A DNA stretch of 64,000 nt, taken from Congeria kusceri. Its lineage: Eukaryota; Mollusca; Bivalvia; Myida; Dreissenidae. The DNA is taken from NCBI GenBank assembly GCA_027627225.1, contig JAPFQT010000037.1, positions 1,240,001 through 1,304,000 on the forward strand. The letters are read 5' to 3'. This document shows positions 35,596 through 47,060 of the stretch, in pieces; position 1 is the stretch's first letter; each line of letters opens with the position of its first letter. The position numbers and the translations under genes are program-made. The notes beneath the pieces are model-generated. The model did not search any database. It had not been told where the DNA came from and saw only the letters and a list, made by a program, of their open reading frames with translations.

Positions 35596-35830
35596 AGGGG
35601 CATATCGACGGTACATTTAGATCAACAATAACATTTGCAAAATAAAAGGTCATTTACAGAGAATTAATATTGAAGCATTATTAAATACAACAGCCTTGTT
35701 TCTATAAACAGTTGACAAATATATACAAGTCAGTGGTCATCAGATACACTATCGTGGGCGCGGGAAAATTAGTAGTAGTAGTAAAATCGATATGAATGGA
35801 ATGTACGTGTTGTACCATATGCAATTGTTT
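35596..35830 (+). mobile_element. Partial TTAA element, GGGGCATATCGACGGTA family
   Basis: TTAA then AGGGGCATATCGACGGTAC, followed by TTCATTTACAGAGAATTAAT, TTGTTTCTATAAACAGTTGA and GTAGTAGTAGTA, matching 56076-56340 and (inverted) 52251-52437. The right terminus was not found. Confidence 0.6.
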
Positions 35831-36105
35831 TTGGAATATATATTTTATATCCTATTTAACATTGCTATCTAAAGTAAAACAATGTTTAACAAAACAAAAC
35901 GACAAGACTGACGGTATATTCATAGTGTGAATAAAATTGAGATATTTTCCATTTATCTCAAGTAGTTCTTTAGTTACGTCCCTTTGCAGGTCATTTTATT
36001 TTATATTGTCTGAACATTCTTTTTCACAATTCCTATGCATATATCAAAATAGCCGCCATTATTTTCCGGACCCCATTAACATATGGTAACCGCTCTGTTA
36101 ATCAA

Positions 36106-36425
36106 AGTTCAAAGATATATGCTAACATAACACGCGCAGAGTTTTCTATAGACAAAGAACAACATTCACCGTTGTTAAACTACCAAAAAATAACCCGAAA
36201 AAATAGTTCCAAAGCTAAAAATTAGCTCACATTGTAATTGCAGAAAATGTTGTCAGGTCATGTGTGAATCTAAATAATTATCGCATTACCATTGTTTATT
36301 GGCCAATAAACACCAATTTGTCATTCTGATGCGGTATATTAAACCACTCAAGCTAACACCGTCGTGATTTAAATCATCCGCATCAGAACTCAGACTCATT
36401 GATTATTAGCCGATAAACAACTCTA
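36106..36425. repeat. Dispersed ~300-bp repeat with GTTTATTGGCCAATAAAC palindrome
   Basis: It shares CGCAGAGTTTTCTATAGA, CATTGTAATTGCAGAA, GTTTATTGGNNAATAAACA, CATCAGAACTC and AGCCGATAAACAACTCTA with 38216-38475 and 61812-62106. The internal palindrome is conserved in all copies. Non-coding. Confidence 0.7.
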
Positions 36426-36432
36426 AATCAAC

Positions 36433-37585
36433 TAGATGTGTCACAGACACGGATGCCCCCTTGACGCATGTTTGGACACAGATAAAAGGGCGTGTCACCG
36501 ACACTTATATTTGCCTTCACAAATTTATTGTCATACACATTCTATAGTGAAAAAAAAGACAAAGGACCATAATTCTGCCACAATTGGTCACAGGCAAAAT
36601 TCCTTTCCTTACGATTACCTACACATTAATGTTGTTCAGCTGTGAGAGTTTGAGCGAAATCCTCCCAGTCGTTAAAGAGGAGTTTCAAAAAGTATATATA
36701 CAGTAGTCAGCGATCATGTTCCGCAATTAATCAGTGAAGAATTGCAAATTAAATACGTTTTAAATCGTTTTCACACGTTTATAAACGGTTTTCAGCATTG
36801 TTCATCCGTTTTCAACCGCTGACTTACGTAATTCACCGCTTTTCAGCGCAAAAGCTATCTTTAGCAATTAATTGCTACGGATGCGGAGTCGTTCAAAGGC
36901 GGAGTTAACTTAAAGAGCGGTAAAAGGGCGGGGCTTCTGAATCTACTTTAATCTACCAGTTTTCCTTTGTAAGCGATAAAGGAGTGTGGCTAAATATACA
37001 TTATAAGCCACTAAAAGGCAGTCATTAAAATGTATCTTTTTATTGTAGTGGAAAAATTGTCAAAGGGACATAATTCTACCAATTTCGGTCACAGCCAAAA
37101 TTCCTTCCTTTAAGATCATCTACACATTAAGGTTGTTTAGCTGTGAAAGCTTGAGCAAAATCTGCCCAGCCATAAAAGAGGAGTTGAGTCTACAATATAT
37201 CATGACCTGTGTATAGTGAAAAAAATGTCAAAGGGCCATAATTCTGGTTGCAGCCAAATTCCTTACTTTGCTATTACCTACACATTTAGGTTGTTCAGCT
37301 GTGTAAGTTTGAGCGAAATTCAACCAGCCCTTACAGAGGAGTTCGGTCCACAAAATTTCATGAAGTTTACATAGTGGAAAAAATATGTAAAAGGCTAATA
37401 ATTCTGACAAAATTGGTCGCAGCCAAAATTAATTCCTTTACGATCATCTACACATTAAGGTTGTTTTAGCTACAGCACATTCTGCCCAGCCGTTAAAGAG
37501 GAGTTGGGTTCACAAATAATCTGGACAGCCGCACAGACAGACAAGTGAAATGCTCAATGTCTCCCACTTTGTGGAGGAATAAAAC
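36433..37585. mobile_element. Pearl-like element, ~155-bp unit, with an insertion
   Basis: The 5' end is a hairpin (GTGTCACAGACAC) plus GGATGCCCCC. Units at about 36530, 37040, 37200 and 37375 share CAAAGGACCATAATTCTGCC, ACACATTAAGGTTGTT and AGCTGTGAAAGCTTGAGC. It ends AAATGCTCAATGTCTCCCAC with the inverted GTGGAGGAAT. A foreign stretch (about 36700-37030) with GGGCGGGGCTTC and TTTTCAACCG/CGTTTT motifs separates the first two units. Confidence 0.7.
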
Positions 37586-37589
37586 TTAT

Positions 37590-38150
37590 TTCTTAATTGT
37601 TGTTATACCTCACAATGTACACACTACACAAAAAGCGTGACCTCTGCTACATGTACTGTCAATGCACCATTGTTAATTTGAATGCAATAAAATATGCAAC
37701 TTACTAGTGTACAGAAATACAAACACATCTTTAAGAATTAGCGTATTATGTAATAACTTGCAGATGTGCAATAAGATTATTTGATTGTTAGAGTTTTACT
37801 CTAATTTATAGCTTTAACAATAGTATTTAGTAGAAGTAAAGATGCTATTTATCCACTGATAAGATTTAACTGTTTTAATTGGAGGTTCCAGCCAGTGGTG
37901 TCAGTAGCGATACTTGATTTCAATGTGCATGTACTAAAGACTCAGACTATCAGCTCAGTATTAAAACGTTCCAGCCACTCCAAACATGGCGCATACATTT
38001 AATGATGTTTGACCTTTGTGTTCTTAACCAACCTAGGATCATATGTTTGGAATTCAACTATTATCATGATTGCCAAATCATTACAATATCAACATCTCGA
38101 CAATGTGATACCATAATAGTTGTAGTGTCACCATTTTCACACTGACTACT
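37590..38150. other. No feature recognised
   Basis: No exon or repeat can be supported. Confidence 0.45.
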
Positions 38151-38153
38151 TAA

Positions 38154-38720
38154 AGGGACCTGTTCACAGATTGGCAATTGACAAATTTTTTAATGTTTGT
38201 CATAGATCCCAAATTTTAACATGATGCTCGCTAATTTTTATAAAGACAAAGAACAAAATTATCATTGTTAAACTACCTAATAAACAATGCAAAGCATAGT
38301 AAAAAGTAGTTCCAATTATAATTGCAAAATTATGTCAACTCATGTTAGAATCAAAATAATTTTTGCATTATCGTTGTTTATTGGCCATTAAACAACTCTT
38401 TGTCATTCTAATGCTAATGCCTTTGTGGTTTAATTGCTACACATCAGAACTCCAAATCATTGTTTACTGACAAACAATAATAATCAAACATTGTATCATA
38501 AATGAAAAATACGTATAGCGTCATTTATGAAAGATCATTAATTGAAATGGATACAATTATAAAGCGTTTGTAACACTTTTCATCAGTATTTTGGAAAACA
38601 CATCTATCACTTACATAGCGGTAAAAATTAGCTACCATGATTGCAAGTCAGAATGGCCGAATGGCACAACAGATTTTTTATCCCAGCGGTCGTAGGTTGT
38701 GAAGTCGGTAAAGTTCATGC
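38154..38720 (+). mobile_element. TTAA element with nested repeat and tRNA-like segment
   Basis: TTAA precedes AGGGACCTGTTCACAGATTG. The left third holds an insertion of the 300-bp dispersed repeat (38216-38475). It continues with AAATGGATACAATTATAAAG, ATCAGTATTTTGGAAAACA and the tRNA-like block 38647-38705 (GTCAGAATGGCC ... GGTCGTAGG). The right end is not defined. Homologue of 18886-19328. Confidence 0.7.
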
Positions 38721-39095
38721 CCAAGATCCAACCCAGTCAATATCCAGTGTGACGGTAACCTGTGATGACCAACGAATAGGACTCATTTACTGAAGTCCAA
38801 AACCCAAGCTATGACAACTTTATTTGACACAGTTTTTCAAAATAAGTCGGACATTGACCTAGGGGTCAGGATAACGGATCGTGCATGTGACACTTTGTTC
38901 AATCATAGTAAACATATGTGCTAATCACATGAATAATCGAATCACGTAAGCCCATAATGCACTCTGGATAGGATCTGACATATGCACACATAGCACAAAC
39001 AAACGTGAAAACTCACCAAAAAGGGTTCACAAAATAATCTGAGTCAGAGGCTAAACATGGGTAAACTGAAAAGTGAAGGAAAAAAATTCTGAAAA
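38721..39095. other. No feature recognised
   Basis: Low-copy-looking AT-rich sequence without supported exons. Confidence 0.4.
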
Positions 39096-39099
39096 GCAA

Positions 39100-39350
39100 T
39101 GAACAATGATAATGCACCTAGGGGTGCAGCGGCGGGCTATTCCAGAGAAATTTGACAAATGCTATTTTTTGGGTCTAATTCCCAACCCTAGAGCCAAAAT
39201 GTCTATCAAATGACCTGGGGGTGTATATTACTGGCATCTAAAATCTGACAAAGTCTATTTATCCGGGACCCAGAATCATTCAGCGCATCAAATTCCTGCC
39301 AGTCTAAAGTCCCATATATGCCCGCCCCCCCCCCCCCCCCCCCCCACGTA
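39100..39350 (+). repeat. Dispersed repeat ending in a poly-C tract
   Basis: GGGTCTAATTCCCAACCCTAG, CCGGGACCCAGAATCATT, CAGTCTAAAGTCCCATATAT and a ~22-bp C-run. A second copy at 54110-54345 keeps the same order and also ends in poly-C. Confidence 0.75.
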
Positions 39351-39522
39351 CTAAACTGGTGAATTTTGCATTGATACATATATTTTAGACAGCTATAACT
39401 TGTAAACACCAGCAAAATATTTCTGCGAAAGAAACACACATCAGAATTACAATTTGCAGGCTTAAACTGATCTGCCTGCCTGAGTGCCTTCCTGTCAGTG
39501 ACTCCCAGTCAGAATCTAGGTT

Positions 39523-40073
39523 CTGACTGGTCTAGATGCTGTGTCTATATGTATATAATAGTTCACTGTGCAGCAAGTTATCTGGACTATAAATTTACTT
39601 ACACATACTGTGGAACTAATTACACCATCTGCATCCTGCTTTCTAAACACTCTGTAACATGAAATGAAGTGCTCATGCAAAACTATAACCCAAAATGAAT
39701 ATTGGTCTTGCTGTTGTCTTAGAATTCTTTTATGGCCATAACATTTTAGTCTCAACATATCCGAACATCAATGCACATTGATAGGCAATATAATATTCAC
39801 AATCTACGATAAACATACAATGATTTTTTTTTATCAAAATGGTTAACCAGATAACAGAAACCATTGTATATGACATAAATAAACATCAACATCAACAAAC
39901 ACTATCGAACAATGCAAATATATATTTCTTGTTGATTCAGAGCCATTTATCATACAGCAACAGCTACATTCAGTTTTGAAAGAGAAAATATGGACTGCGC
40001 ATGCGTCATCAACCTATCTGACTGGTCTAGATGCTGTGTATATATGTATATAATAGTTCACTTTGCAGCAAAG
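39523..40073. repeat. 55-bp direct repeats 490 bp apart
   Basis: TCTGACTGGTCTAGATGCTG followed by TGTATATATGTATATAATAG and TTCACTNTGCAGCAA occurs at 39523-39580 and 40016-40073 with few changes. The interval has no recognised gene. Confidence 0.7.
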
Positions 40074-40189
40074 TATTATATTATTTTTTAATTTCTCTTA
40101 AAATACGCATTTTTGAACATAGGTTATTCTCAACATTTATTATATTATAATTTCAAAACTATACTGACATCATTAGAATCAATGGATGG

Positions 40190-40680
40190 TTTTGTACAAA
40201 ATCATACAGTTCTTTTTAAGATTCTTCAGCTGTGAAACTGAGCAAAATTCGCAAAATAGTTAAAGCCACAGTCGAATCCGCATTGAAATCAGTAAAATAA
40301 TGTTTCAGTAACTTTTTATCGTAAAGTTATTAGTATGCGATAGCTGGTGATGTCTCCGGAGTAAATCAGCATGTATATTATTGTATATTCCGTTTGTAGC
40401 AAGCGTTTTCGAACATAGACATTATAAAATGCCTTTCGTAAATAAGAAAAATTTTTTAGTCTACTAAATACCATTAACGTTCATTAGAAATATTGCCAAT
40501 TTACGATGTATTGAATTATATTCTATGGACTGCGGCTTTAAAGATGAATTCAATCCACAAAATTTGGGATGCACAGCCGGAAGCACGGACAAGTGCAATG
40601 CACAATGCCTCACACTTTGTTCGGGCACACCAACAGACAAAGACTCTTGCTCAGAGTGAGGCGTTTACAGACACATGAAA
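40190..40680. repeat. Pearl-like fragment split by a MITE
   Basis: TTCAGCTGTGAAACTGAGCAAAATTC (left) and TTCAATCCACAAAATTTGGG ... CACAGCCGGAAGCACGGACA (right) are adjacent parts of the unit seen at 37.1-37.5 kb. The MITE at 40264-40537 sits at its TTAA. Confidence 0.65.
40264..40537. mobile_element. TTAA-target MITE, third copy of the GCAGTCC family
   Basis: Ends are AGCCACAGTCGAAT and, inverted, AGCCGCAGTCCATAG, with TTAA on both sides (40260-40263, 40538-40541). The host unit elsewhere reads GTTAAAGAGGAG with a single TTAA, giving an empty site. Confidence 0.8.
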
Positions 40681-40874
40681 TTTAGCAAAACAGCAAGTTC
40701 TTTTTTAAAGTAAAAGTACACAAATTGGCTAACCTGAAACGTACAGAATGTAATAAATCAAACACCACAACTTTCACAACAATATCGCCGCAACCAGGTA
40801 TTGTCACACGTATGTTTCCAACCTAAAATATCTTGAATACATTTGAACTGTACATTTTGTCATTTTTATTTCAG

Positions 40875-41026
40875 ACTTTATACCACTATTGATAAACTAC
40901 AAACACGACATCTACCTCAGACTCTCTTCATCGACTCTGTCTATACCAGAGCAAGTCTGCAGTGAAATTTTGCACACACGCATTCTACCACTGGAATCAA
41001 ACATTCACATTTGGAAGAGACTTTGA
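40875..41026 (+). CDS. Candidate terminal exon, unknown protein
   Basis: A strong acceptor (GTCATTTTTATTTCAG) is followed by a frame open for 49 codons to TGA at 41024-41026, including NYKHDIYLRLSSSTLSIPEQ and later LPLESNIHIWKRL. The exon would enter with two bases completing a codon. An AATAAA lies at 41212-41217, about 185 nt past the stop. No domain or family is recognised and no upstream exon was found. A second frame is open for 29 codons. Chance cannot be excluded in AT-rich DNA. Confidence 0.3.
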
Positions 41027-41219
41027 ATTTTAACAATTCTGACTTCAAAACATGCCTGCAGTAAAACTATGAAACAGAACAATTACACAGCAAAGTATTT
41101 CTGCAAAGCTCTTATTCTAAAATATTGTAGTTGTATCGTAAAATAGTGCTATATTGCGGTTATGAAAATTCAAGGTGCTCTTAAAGGGTATAACTGAAAT
41201 ATATATCTCAAAATAAATT

Positions 41220-42400
41220 ATTACCTACTATGCTATACTCTGCATAAAAGTAAATGAGTTTATTTTGCCACAAAATACATTGTATTTGTGTTACAATTCC
41301 AACTTTTGTATAAATATATTAACCCTTATGTTTAAAAGTAGAAACAGTGGCAATGTTAGCTTTATTGCACAAAGATTATCTGCTCATCTTATGCAAAAAT
41401 GTTCATCCATAAAATATCTAGGTGTATGTAGATGACTTTGAAAATGACAAGTTCTTCGCACACATGAGGTACTGGCTCTTACTTTGTTGTAACTTGTCTG
41501 AACTGGACCACTATCAAACATAGTGAACCAAATGATTTCACGTCGTCATAAGCAAACTAAGCAAGTTATGCAGAGAAATGGTCTATACAGTGAGTAATAG
41601 GAAATTACTACTTTCACCTTAAAAAGAGATCGATAACTTGTCTATTCTAACAACCTAATATAGACATAATATTTGGTTAAAAATGGCAGAAATATTGAGT
41701 CAACTGTCTTAGGTGTGCATAAAAGACATTGTTTGAGAAAAACAGTCAACGCAGAAAAGGTTCCCTATACTGATAGCTTACCAATCACTTTACAAAAGGA
41801 AAGCTTAATTGTTAATAGTAGCACACATTAGATCAACATTTCATCATCCATATAGTATGTTTCCGACAATTCTGAACAATTCTTACCTCAGCATTGGTCA
41901 ACCCCCTGTAGGACTTCAGTGTCTCCAGTCAGCACCCTGCCTGCCTGTCAGTGACTCCCAGTGAGCTGATATAGTATGCACAAGGACCCCATGCACTGAA
42001 TTCCTACTTTGTTGCTGTGCAGCTAAATATTAATATAAAGAACATGCAGCGATCCAATAAATGTACGCAAGCTATTTAACATAACCAAATTTTACATTTA
42101 CACCGTACCCAGATTACCTAAGGTATGTGTGATAAAATAATATCTTGTTCATTAAAGCTAAACACATGTTTGAAGGGGAAAATCAAATCAAGAGCAATAA
42201 CTCTATAAATACTGAAGAAAGCTACAATCCTTGTATTGTTTACTTCAATGTGATGTCCCCCCTTAAATATTTGTTAGCTGCACAAAAACTGGAGCTGACA
42301 AATTGATAGCCCGATGGACAGGAATATGCACAAATTATCAGTCATTTACATTTTCAAGAGCAAAAAGTCACAAATGTGAAATAATGAAAATGCGGCACCT
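41220..42400. other. Non-repetitive stretch with isolated splice-like sites
   Basis: Around 41887 there is a minus-strand donor-like GAG|GTAAGAATT, and CTGGGAGTCACTGACAGG (41943-41960 region) also occurs near 39500, but all frames hit stops. No gene is called. Confidence 0.35.
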
Positions 42401-42406
42401 ACTTAT

Positions 42407-42977
42407 TTAATACATTCGGAGTGAGACACCCAGGACAGGACACTGCGTACTGCCTCGTTGCTGTGCAGGTTCCATACCTGTTGAAGCAATGTGAGTAGAA
42501 ATGATTAGTGCCAGCCATATAAACAACAACTTATTTCTTTATTATCCTACATTGCCGGGCAAAATTAATGCAGTAACTTGGACAGGGTGCGGTAATGGAT
42601 GTGGTGTCCTCCTTGAGACTAGAAGCTTCAAATGTACCCAATATGTAGACATGTTACCTGTCTAAAAGTCACCAAGTACTGGTTCTACCCAGAAGCTGAC
42701 ACAATGGGTTTTTATATGGCTGAGGCAACGAGAGCTTTTTTCCCAATTGTGATATCAAGTTTAATATTTAATTTTTAATTCAATCGAATGGTTGGAAAGT
42801 GAACATAAATATTAAGAAGACATTACCTACCTCTTATACATACTATGACCAAACAAGTTTTCACAGTGTTGTTGGATGTGCTGAAACTGCATAAAGCAAT
42901 TCTTACCATGCAGGCTCAAACTCTCGACCACACGTGCACTGATGTCAGTCCAGCCCACACTATCCAGGTACCTCCAT
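42407..42977 (-). CDS. Two phase-matched candidate exons, unknown protein
   Basis: Exon 42977-42907 follows an acceptor (TGTGTCTACCAATAG) and ends at CATG|GTAAGAATT. In the only fully open frame it reads WRYLDSVGWTDISARVVESL then SLH. Exon 42477-42407 follows CATTGCTTCAACAG. Joining them at phase 1 keeps the frame open (GMEPAQQRGSTQCPVLGVSL) to TAA at 42407-42409. A diverged tandem copy of the first exon lies at 43085-43195. No family is recognised. The second exon's other frame (VWNLHSNEAVRSVLSW) looks more protein-like, so the phase is not settled. Confidence 0.35.
42585..42715 (+). mobile_element. Degenerate tRNA-headed SINE
   Basis: GGTAATGGATGTGGTGTCC (head) then CAAGTACTGGTTCTACCCAG (body). 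It belongs to the family complete at 59998-60165. It lies in the intron of the exon pair. Confidence 0.65.
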
Positions 42978-43084
42978 CTATTGGTAGACACAACATGCAT
43001 TACAGACCAAAACTTTACACTATCCATTATTTATTGGGACCACAGTGGAGTTATAGACATAGAGGAGCAAATCTGAGATCAATT

Positions 43085-43195
43085 TCAAGGACACTACTGC
43101 TGCCAGTCCATGTGCCTACATTTTGCAGGCTTCTACATCTATTGATTGACATTAAACACATTACAAAGACCTAAACTGTACACTATCCAAGATAC
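43085..43195 (-). repeat. Diverged tandem copy of the 42.9-kb exon region
   Basis: Aligns with 42930-43035: CCAGTCCA, ACATCTATTGATTGACA and CTAAACTGTACACTATCC correspond to CCAGTCCA, CCATCTATTGGTAGACA and AAAACTTTACACTATCC. The implied exon reads CRSLQNVGTWTGSSSV. Confidence 0.5.
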
Positions 43196-43227
43196 TATGG
43201 TCGCTGTAATGTAATAAATCTTTTGTA

Positions 43228-43290
43228 GGGACACAAAGTACTGGTTCTACCGAGGAAAGAAACTCAAGACAGTCTCAATAAGCAGCAGAC
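43228..43290 (+). mobile_element. SINE body fragment
   Basis: AAAGTACTGGTTCTACCGAG and GTCTCAATAAGC are the body and tail of the SINE at 60 kb. The head is missing. Confidence 0.6.
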
Positions 43291-44339
43291 ATTAAAATCA
43301 CGTAAATATACTTTGTTTACTACTTACACAGCAATGTCTATTCATATAAAACACACAGATGCATGTTATTTATAGTGCACTCATTTCACAAACGACCACT
43401 CAAAGTCCCTGTAAGCATTGTTTTATTTTAATTTGTATCAGCTGTTTGATCAAAGGACACCTACCAAAGAAAGGCTGACTTCATTGACATTGTAACTCTG
43501 ACTGTTGATAAAGTCCTGTCTTGTTCATTATAACATCACCAGATTGTGCGAGATGATGTTATGTTGGAACAATGGTGCACACATCTAGGACTAGAATAAA
43601 AAATCCATTGACAATATGTCACATAAATCACATGCATATATAAAATAAGATTCATCTATATCTTCTATCTGAAGTACAAGAAAGTGTGCTGTTTAGCGGA
43701 GTAGCATCCGTTAGGCCATGTACACATTTTTCGGAAAGAACGAAAAAAACAACACTAAATATAAAATAAAAATCCATAGTTTCTGGGGTTTGTGTATGTG
43801 GGTATTTAAGTAATTGTTCACATCCATTTGTGTTGTTTGACTCATTTAACTGCAAGTATATTAATGATAATATTTTAAAATGATGTACAAAAAAAATCAT
43901 CTCCAACACCTGCCGTAAACAACAAGAAATGACAAGGCAACGCACTCCCCTATACAATGCCACTGAATAACATATAAAGTGGCCTACACATAATTTGGGA
44001 CCAAGCCCTGCTGTTGGCTTCTGAACACTGCAGAAATAGATAACGCTTATTTAACTTGTAAAGTTAATGATTGCATTTTCAATAACAAATATTTAATAAT
44101 ATGGACATGTTTTGTAGATGAAATGCCCAGTCTCTATGACTTATGTACTGAGTGAAATAAAACAAATACCTTAATCTCATATTATTAACAATGTATTAAC
44201 TGCCCAGATATTCAGCAGATTTTGAAAACCAGGAGTCAAATGACCCCTGACTTGAAATTTCAACTTTCTAAAAGAAAATTCTTTAGGTCAAACTACTGAG
44301 GTAACAGATATTTAGTTTCTTCATACTAGTTACTCATGA

Positions 44340-44515
44340 GAACTCACGCAGAAAAGTAGTACCGGACGGACGGATGAACATAGAGCATGATGGATAAAAT
44401 TGTCAGGCAAATGCGTCTGACATCCTGAAAAACTGAATGGCAGTTGGATAAGAATTCGGACAGACAAAGCGGCAACTATATATGCCCCCCCCCCCCCTCT
44501 TCAGGGACCATAAAA
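44340..44515. repeat. Pearl-like 3' tail with poly-C
   Basis: GGACGGACGGATG, TCGGACAGACAAAGCGGC, CTATATATG and a 13-bp C-run before TCTTCAGGGACCATAA. Confidence 0.6.
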
Positions 44516-44870
44516 AATGTCCAATTAGCTTGCATCAAAAAGCAGGATACTGCATCTTTTGAAATTCCTGAGCTGAGCCGAGCTTATACGGTGAAGAGCA
44601 GAATTTGTATGCTACACATTTATGTAGTTGTGAGTAGCATGTAGCCGTATTCTCTCCTTCAACTATATTTACCGAGTCGCTAGTCCAGTTGACCTTGTAA
44701 GGGAAGTGGATTGTTGCCAATGGCCTTGCAATTCAACAACTAAACACGGATTAATAAATCTTATCCCAAAACCGAATTCATGTTATGTTAGGAGTGTCTA
44801 ATTTATTTTTTTCGTTCTATGTTTCTACTTTATAACTTACTACTCACTTCACTACTGCCATACGTGTATT

Positions 44871-44944
44871 AAGGGTCGGGTGCGAAACTGTTGTATCTGA
44901 TATAGAAATGTTAAGCAGATACAACAGTTTCATGCTAAACCCTT
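44871..44944. other. Pre-miRNA-sized hairpin, 29-bp arms
   Basis: Left arm 44871-44899 (with AAACTGTTGTATCTG) pairs with 44916-44944 (CAGATACAACAGTTT) around a 16-nt loop. About 24 of 29 positions pair, including 15 consecutive. It could be a small foldback insertion or a microRNA precursor. No second copy was noticed in the window. Confidence 0.5.
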
Positions 44945-45049
44945 GAATTTTCAAGACTGTAGAAAAAGCCAAATGGTGCTAGTGAATAGAAGTCTATGTC
45001 TATGCTGTAATGTCATATAATTCAAACCCGACCTCCATGTTATGCCTAC

Positions 45050-45430
45050 TTACACTTCTTTTTTTAAAGTTTCATAATGATAGCACAAAAACTTCTCAAG
45101 TGAGTGTCTGCACAAGCCTTATTTGAACTTCTTTAGTTAAAAAGGGGACATAACTCAAGTACGATACGAGCAATTATGCCGACAATTCAACTTAAACTTA
45201 AGGCCTACTAAAACATCCATAAAGTTTCATAAAGATTGAACAAAAACTTTTTTAAGTTGTTGTCTGCACAAGACTTATTTTAACAAATTTTTTAATAAAG
45301 GGGCATAAATCAAGTACGATATGAGCAATTATGCTGAAAACCGAACTTGAACTTTTATGATAACAAAAACTATTGAAAAATTGTATGATGATTGTACAAA
45401 AGTATTTTAGTTATGTTTGAAAAGCCTTAC
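45050..45430. repeat. Pearl-like array, ~175-bp unit, about 2 copies
   Basis: AAAGTTTCATAAAGATTGAA, TGTCTGCACAAG, GGGGCATAAATCAAGTACGA and GAGCAATTATGC repeat. Confidence 0.7.
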
Positions 45431-45445
45431 TGAACTAATTTTTAA

Positions 45446-46400
45446 ACAAGAGGACGCTCACCTGAGACCTTGTAACCAAATTGGAATTTGCACCCGAGGC
45501 GTGGCTTATTTTCATCCCAGGGGCATAATTTGAATAATCTCAAACAAACCTCTGGGCCTTCAGGTTTCAGGTAAAGATTTTAAAAGTCATTTTGCTATTT
45601 AAGTCTATACAAACCATGTAACCCCTCGGGGTGTGGCCAGATTTGACCCCTGGGGCATAATTTGAACAATCTTTGGAGAGGACCACTATGTAATGTAACA
45701 TACCAAATATAGGAAAGCTGTGGGCTTTGTCGTTTCAGAGGAGAAGACTTTTAGAGTCATTTTGCTATTTAAATTTATATAAACCATGTGACCCCCAGGG
45801 CGTGACCAGTTTTGACCCCAGGGGTATAATTTGAACAATATTTGTAGTCAACCACTATACTATGTTACAAACCAAATATGAAACCTCTAGGCCGTGCAGG
45901 TTCAGAGACGAATTTTAAAGTCATTTGCTATTTAAGTCTATATAAACCATATGACCCCTGGGGTGTGGTCAGTTTGAACCATGGGGCATAATTTGAACAA
46001 TATTTGTAGAGGACCACTATAGGATGTTACATACTAAATACGAAACCTGAGCCGTCCGGTTTCAGAGAAGAGTTTGAAAGACATTTTGCTATTTAACTTT
46101 ATATAAACCATGTGACCTCTGGGGTGTGGCCAGTTTTGACCCCAGGGGCATAATTTGAACAATCTTTGTAGAGGAACACTATAGGATGTTACAAACCAAA
46201 TACGAAACCTCTGAGCCTTACGGTTTCAGAGATTTTTAAAGACATTTTGCTATCTAACTTTATATAAACCATGTGACCCCTGGGCCTGGTCAGTTTTGAC
46301 CCCATGGGCATAATTTGAACAATCTTTGTAAAGGACAACTTAAGGATGCTGCATACCAAATATGAATACTCCGGGCCTTGCAGTCAGACTTAAGTATTTC
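45446..46400. repeat. Pearl-like array, ~160-bp unit, about 6 copies
   Basis: Each unit has TTTATATAAACCATGTGACC, GGGGCATAATTTGAACAATC, GAGGACCACTATAGGATGTT and CCTCTGGGCCTTNNGGTTTCAG. It starts at AACAAGAGGACGCTCACCTG. Confidence 0.8.
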
Positions 46401-47060
46401 CCAAACATCTTTCAAATAATTGAAGACTGATTGATATAATTAAGCATTTGAATTTGCTTAACCCAATATATTTACATTAGCTGATTGTTGAAACACCCAA
46501 ATTAAGTAAAACACCACTACTGGCGCAGCGCACGCGTGATGAGTCTTACTGGACGCATATGGAAGGAGAATTAATATATGCTATGTTTAGAAACACCAAC
46601 TTGACATTGCTGAGTCGAACTGAGTATTTTATTGAACTATACGCTCTAAGAAAAAAAAGTATTTCTGTTTTCACAAACACTTGATGCATATTAATACAAA
46701 ATATTATGCAATTAATGTTTGCTTATCCTTGTAAATTTCACTGGTCGCAGGGTCATTCAATTTTCTACGGCGACTAGCTGACAGTGCTCCAGATAAGCTT
46801 TTATGCTGGGGGTAAATTTATGAAAATTTGGCAGTAAATGTACACTATTTCCAGAATTTTCGGGGGTAAATGTACAGTCTGATAACTGAAGGTTAGTTTA
46901 CATCCAACAAACTTAAGATTATGTGGAAAAAAAGAGTATTATATTAACAATCCAAATAATGTATAGCAACACCATTTGAATACAATAATGTTACAATTAA
47001 GACTTCTGAACAGTTTAAGACTTGGATTGCTAGCCTTACTACTGAACCATGTGCACATTC
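46400..47060. other. No feature recognised
   Basis: AT-rich. A short direct repeat of GGGGGTAAATTTA / GGGGGTAAATGTA near 46808-46873 is the only pattern seen. Confidence 0.4.

Noticed and set aside
39523..40073. LTR retrotransposon
   Set aside because: Direct repeats are only ~55 bp, with no TG...CA ends, primer-binding site or gag/pol frame.
41887..41972. Exon with donor GAG|GTAAGAATT
   Set aside because: All three frames meet a stop before the donor unless an unsupported internal acceptor is assumed.
42407..42477. WD40-like reading VWNLHSNEAVRSVLSW
   Set aside because: Attractive, but it needs phase 0 entry, which disagrees with the upstream exon. A single short segment is not enough for a WD40 call.
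43465..43501. 37-bp micro-exon on the minus strand
   Set aside because: Splice sites are acceptable but its phase does not fit either neighbour and the resemblance to the 42.9-kb exon is weak.
44535..44720. Minus frame FPYKVNWTSDSVNIVEGENT as an Ig-like exon
   Set aside because: Only a weak acceptor (AATTGCAAG), no donor, no conserved Cys/Trp spacing.
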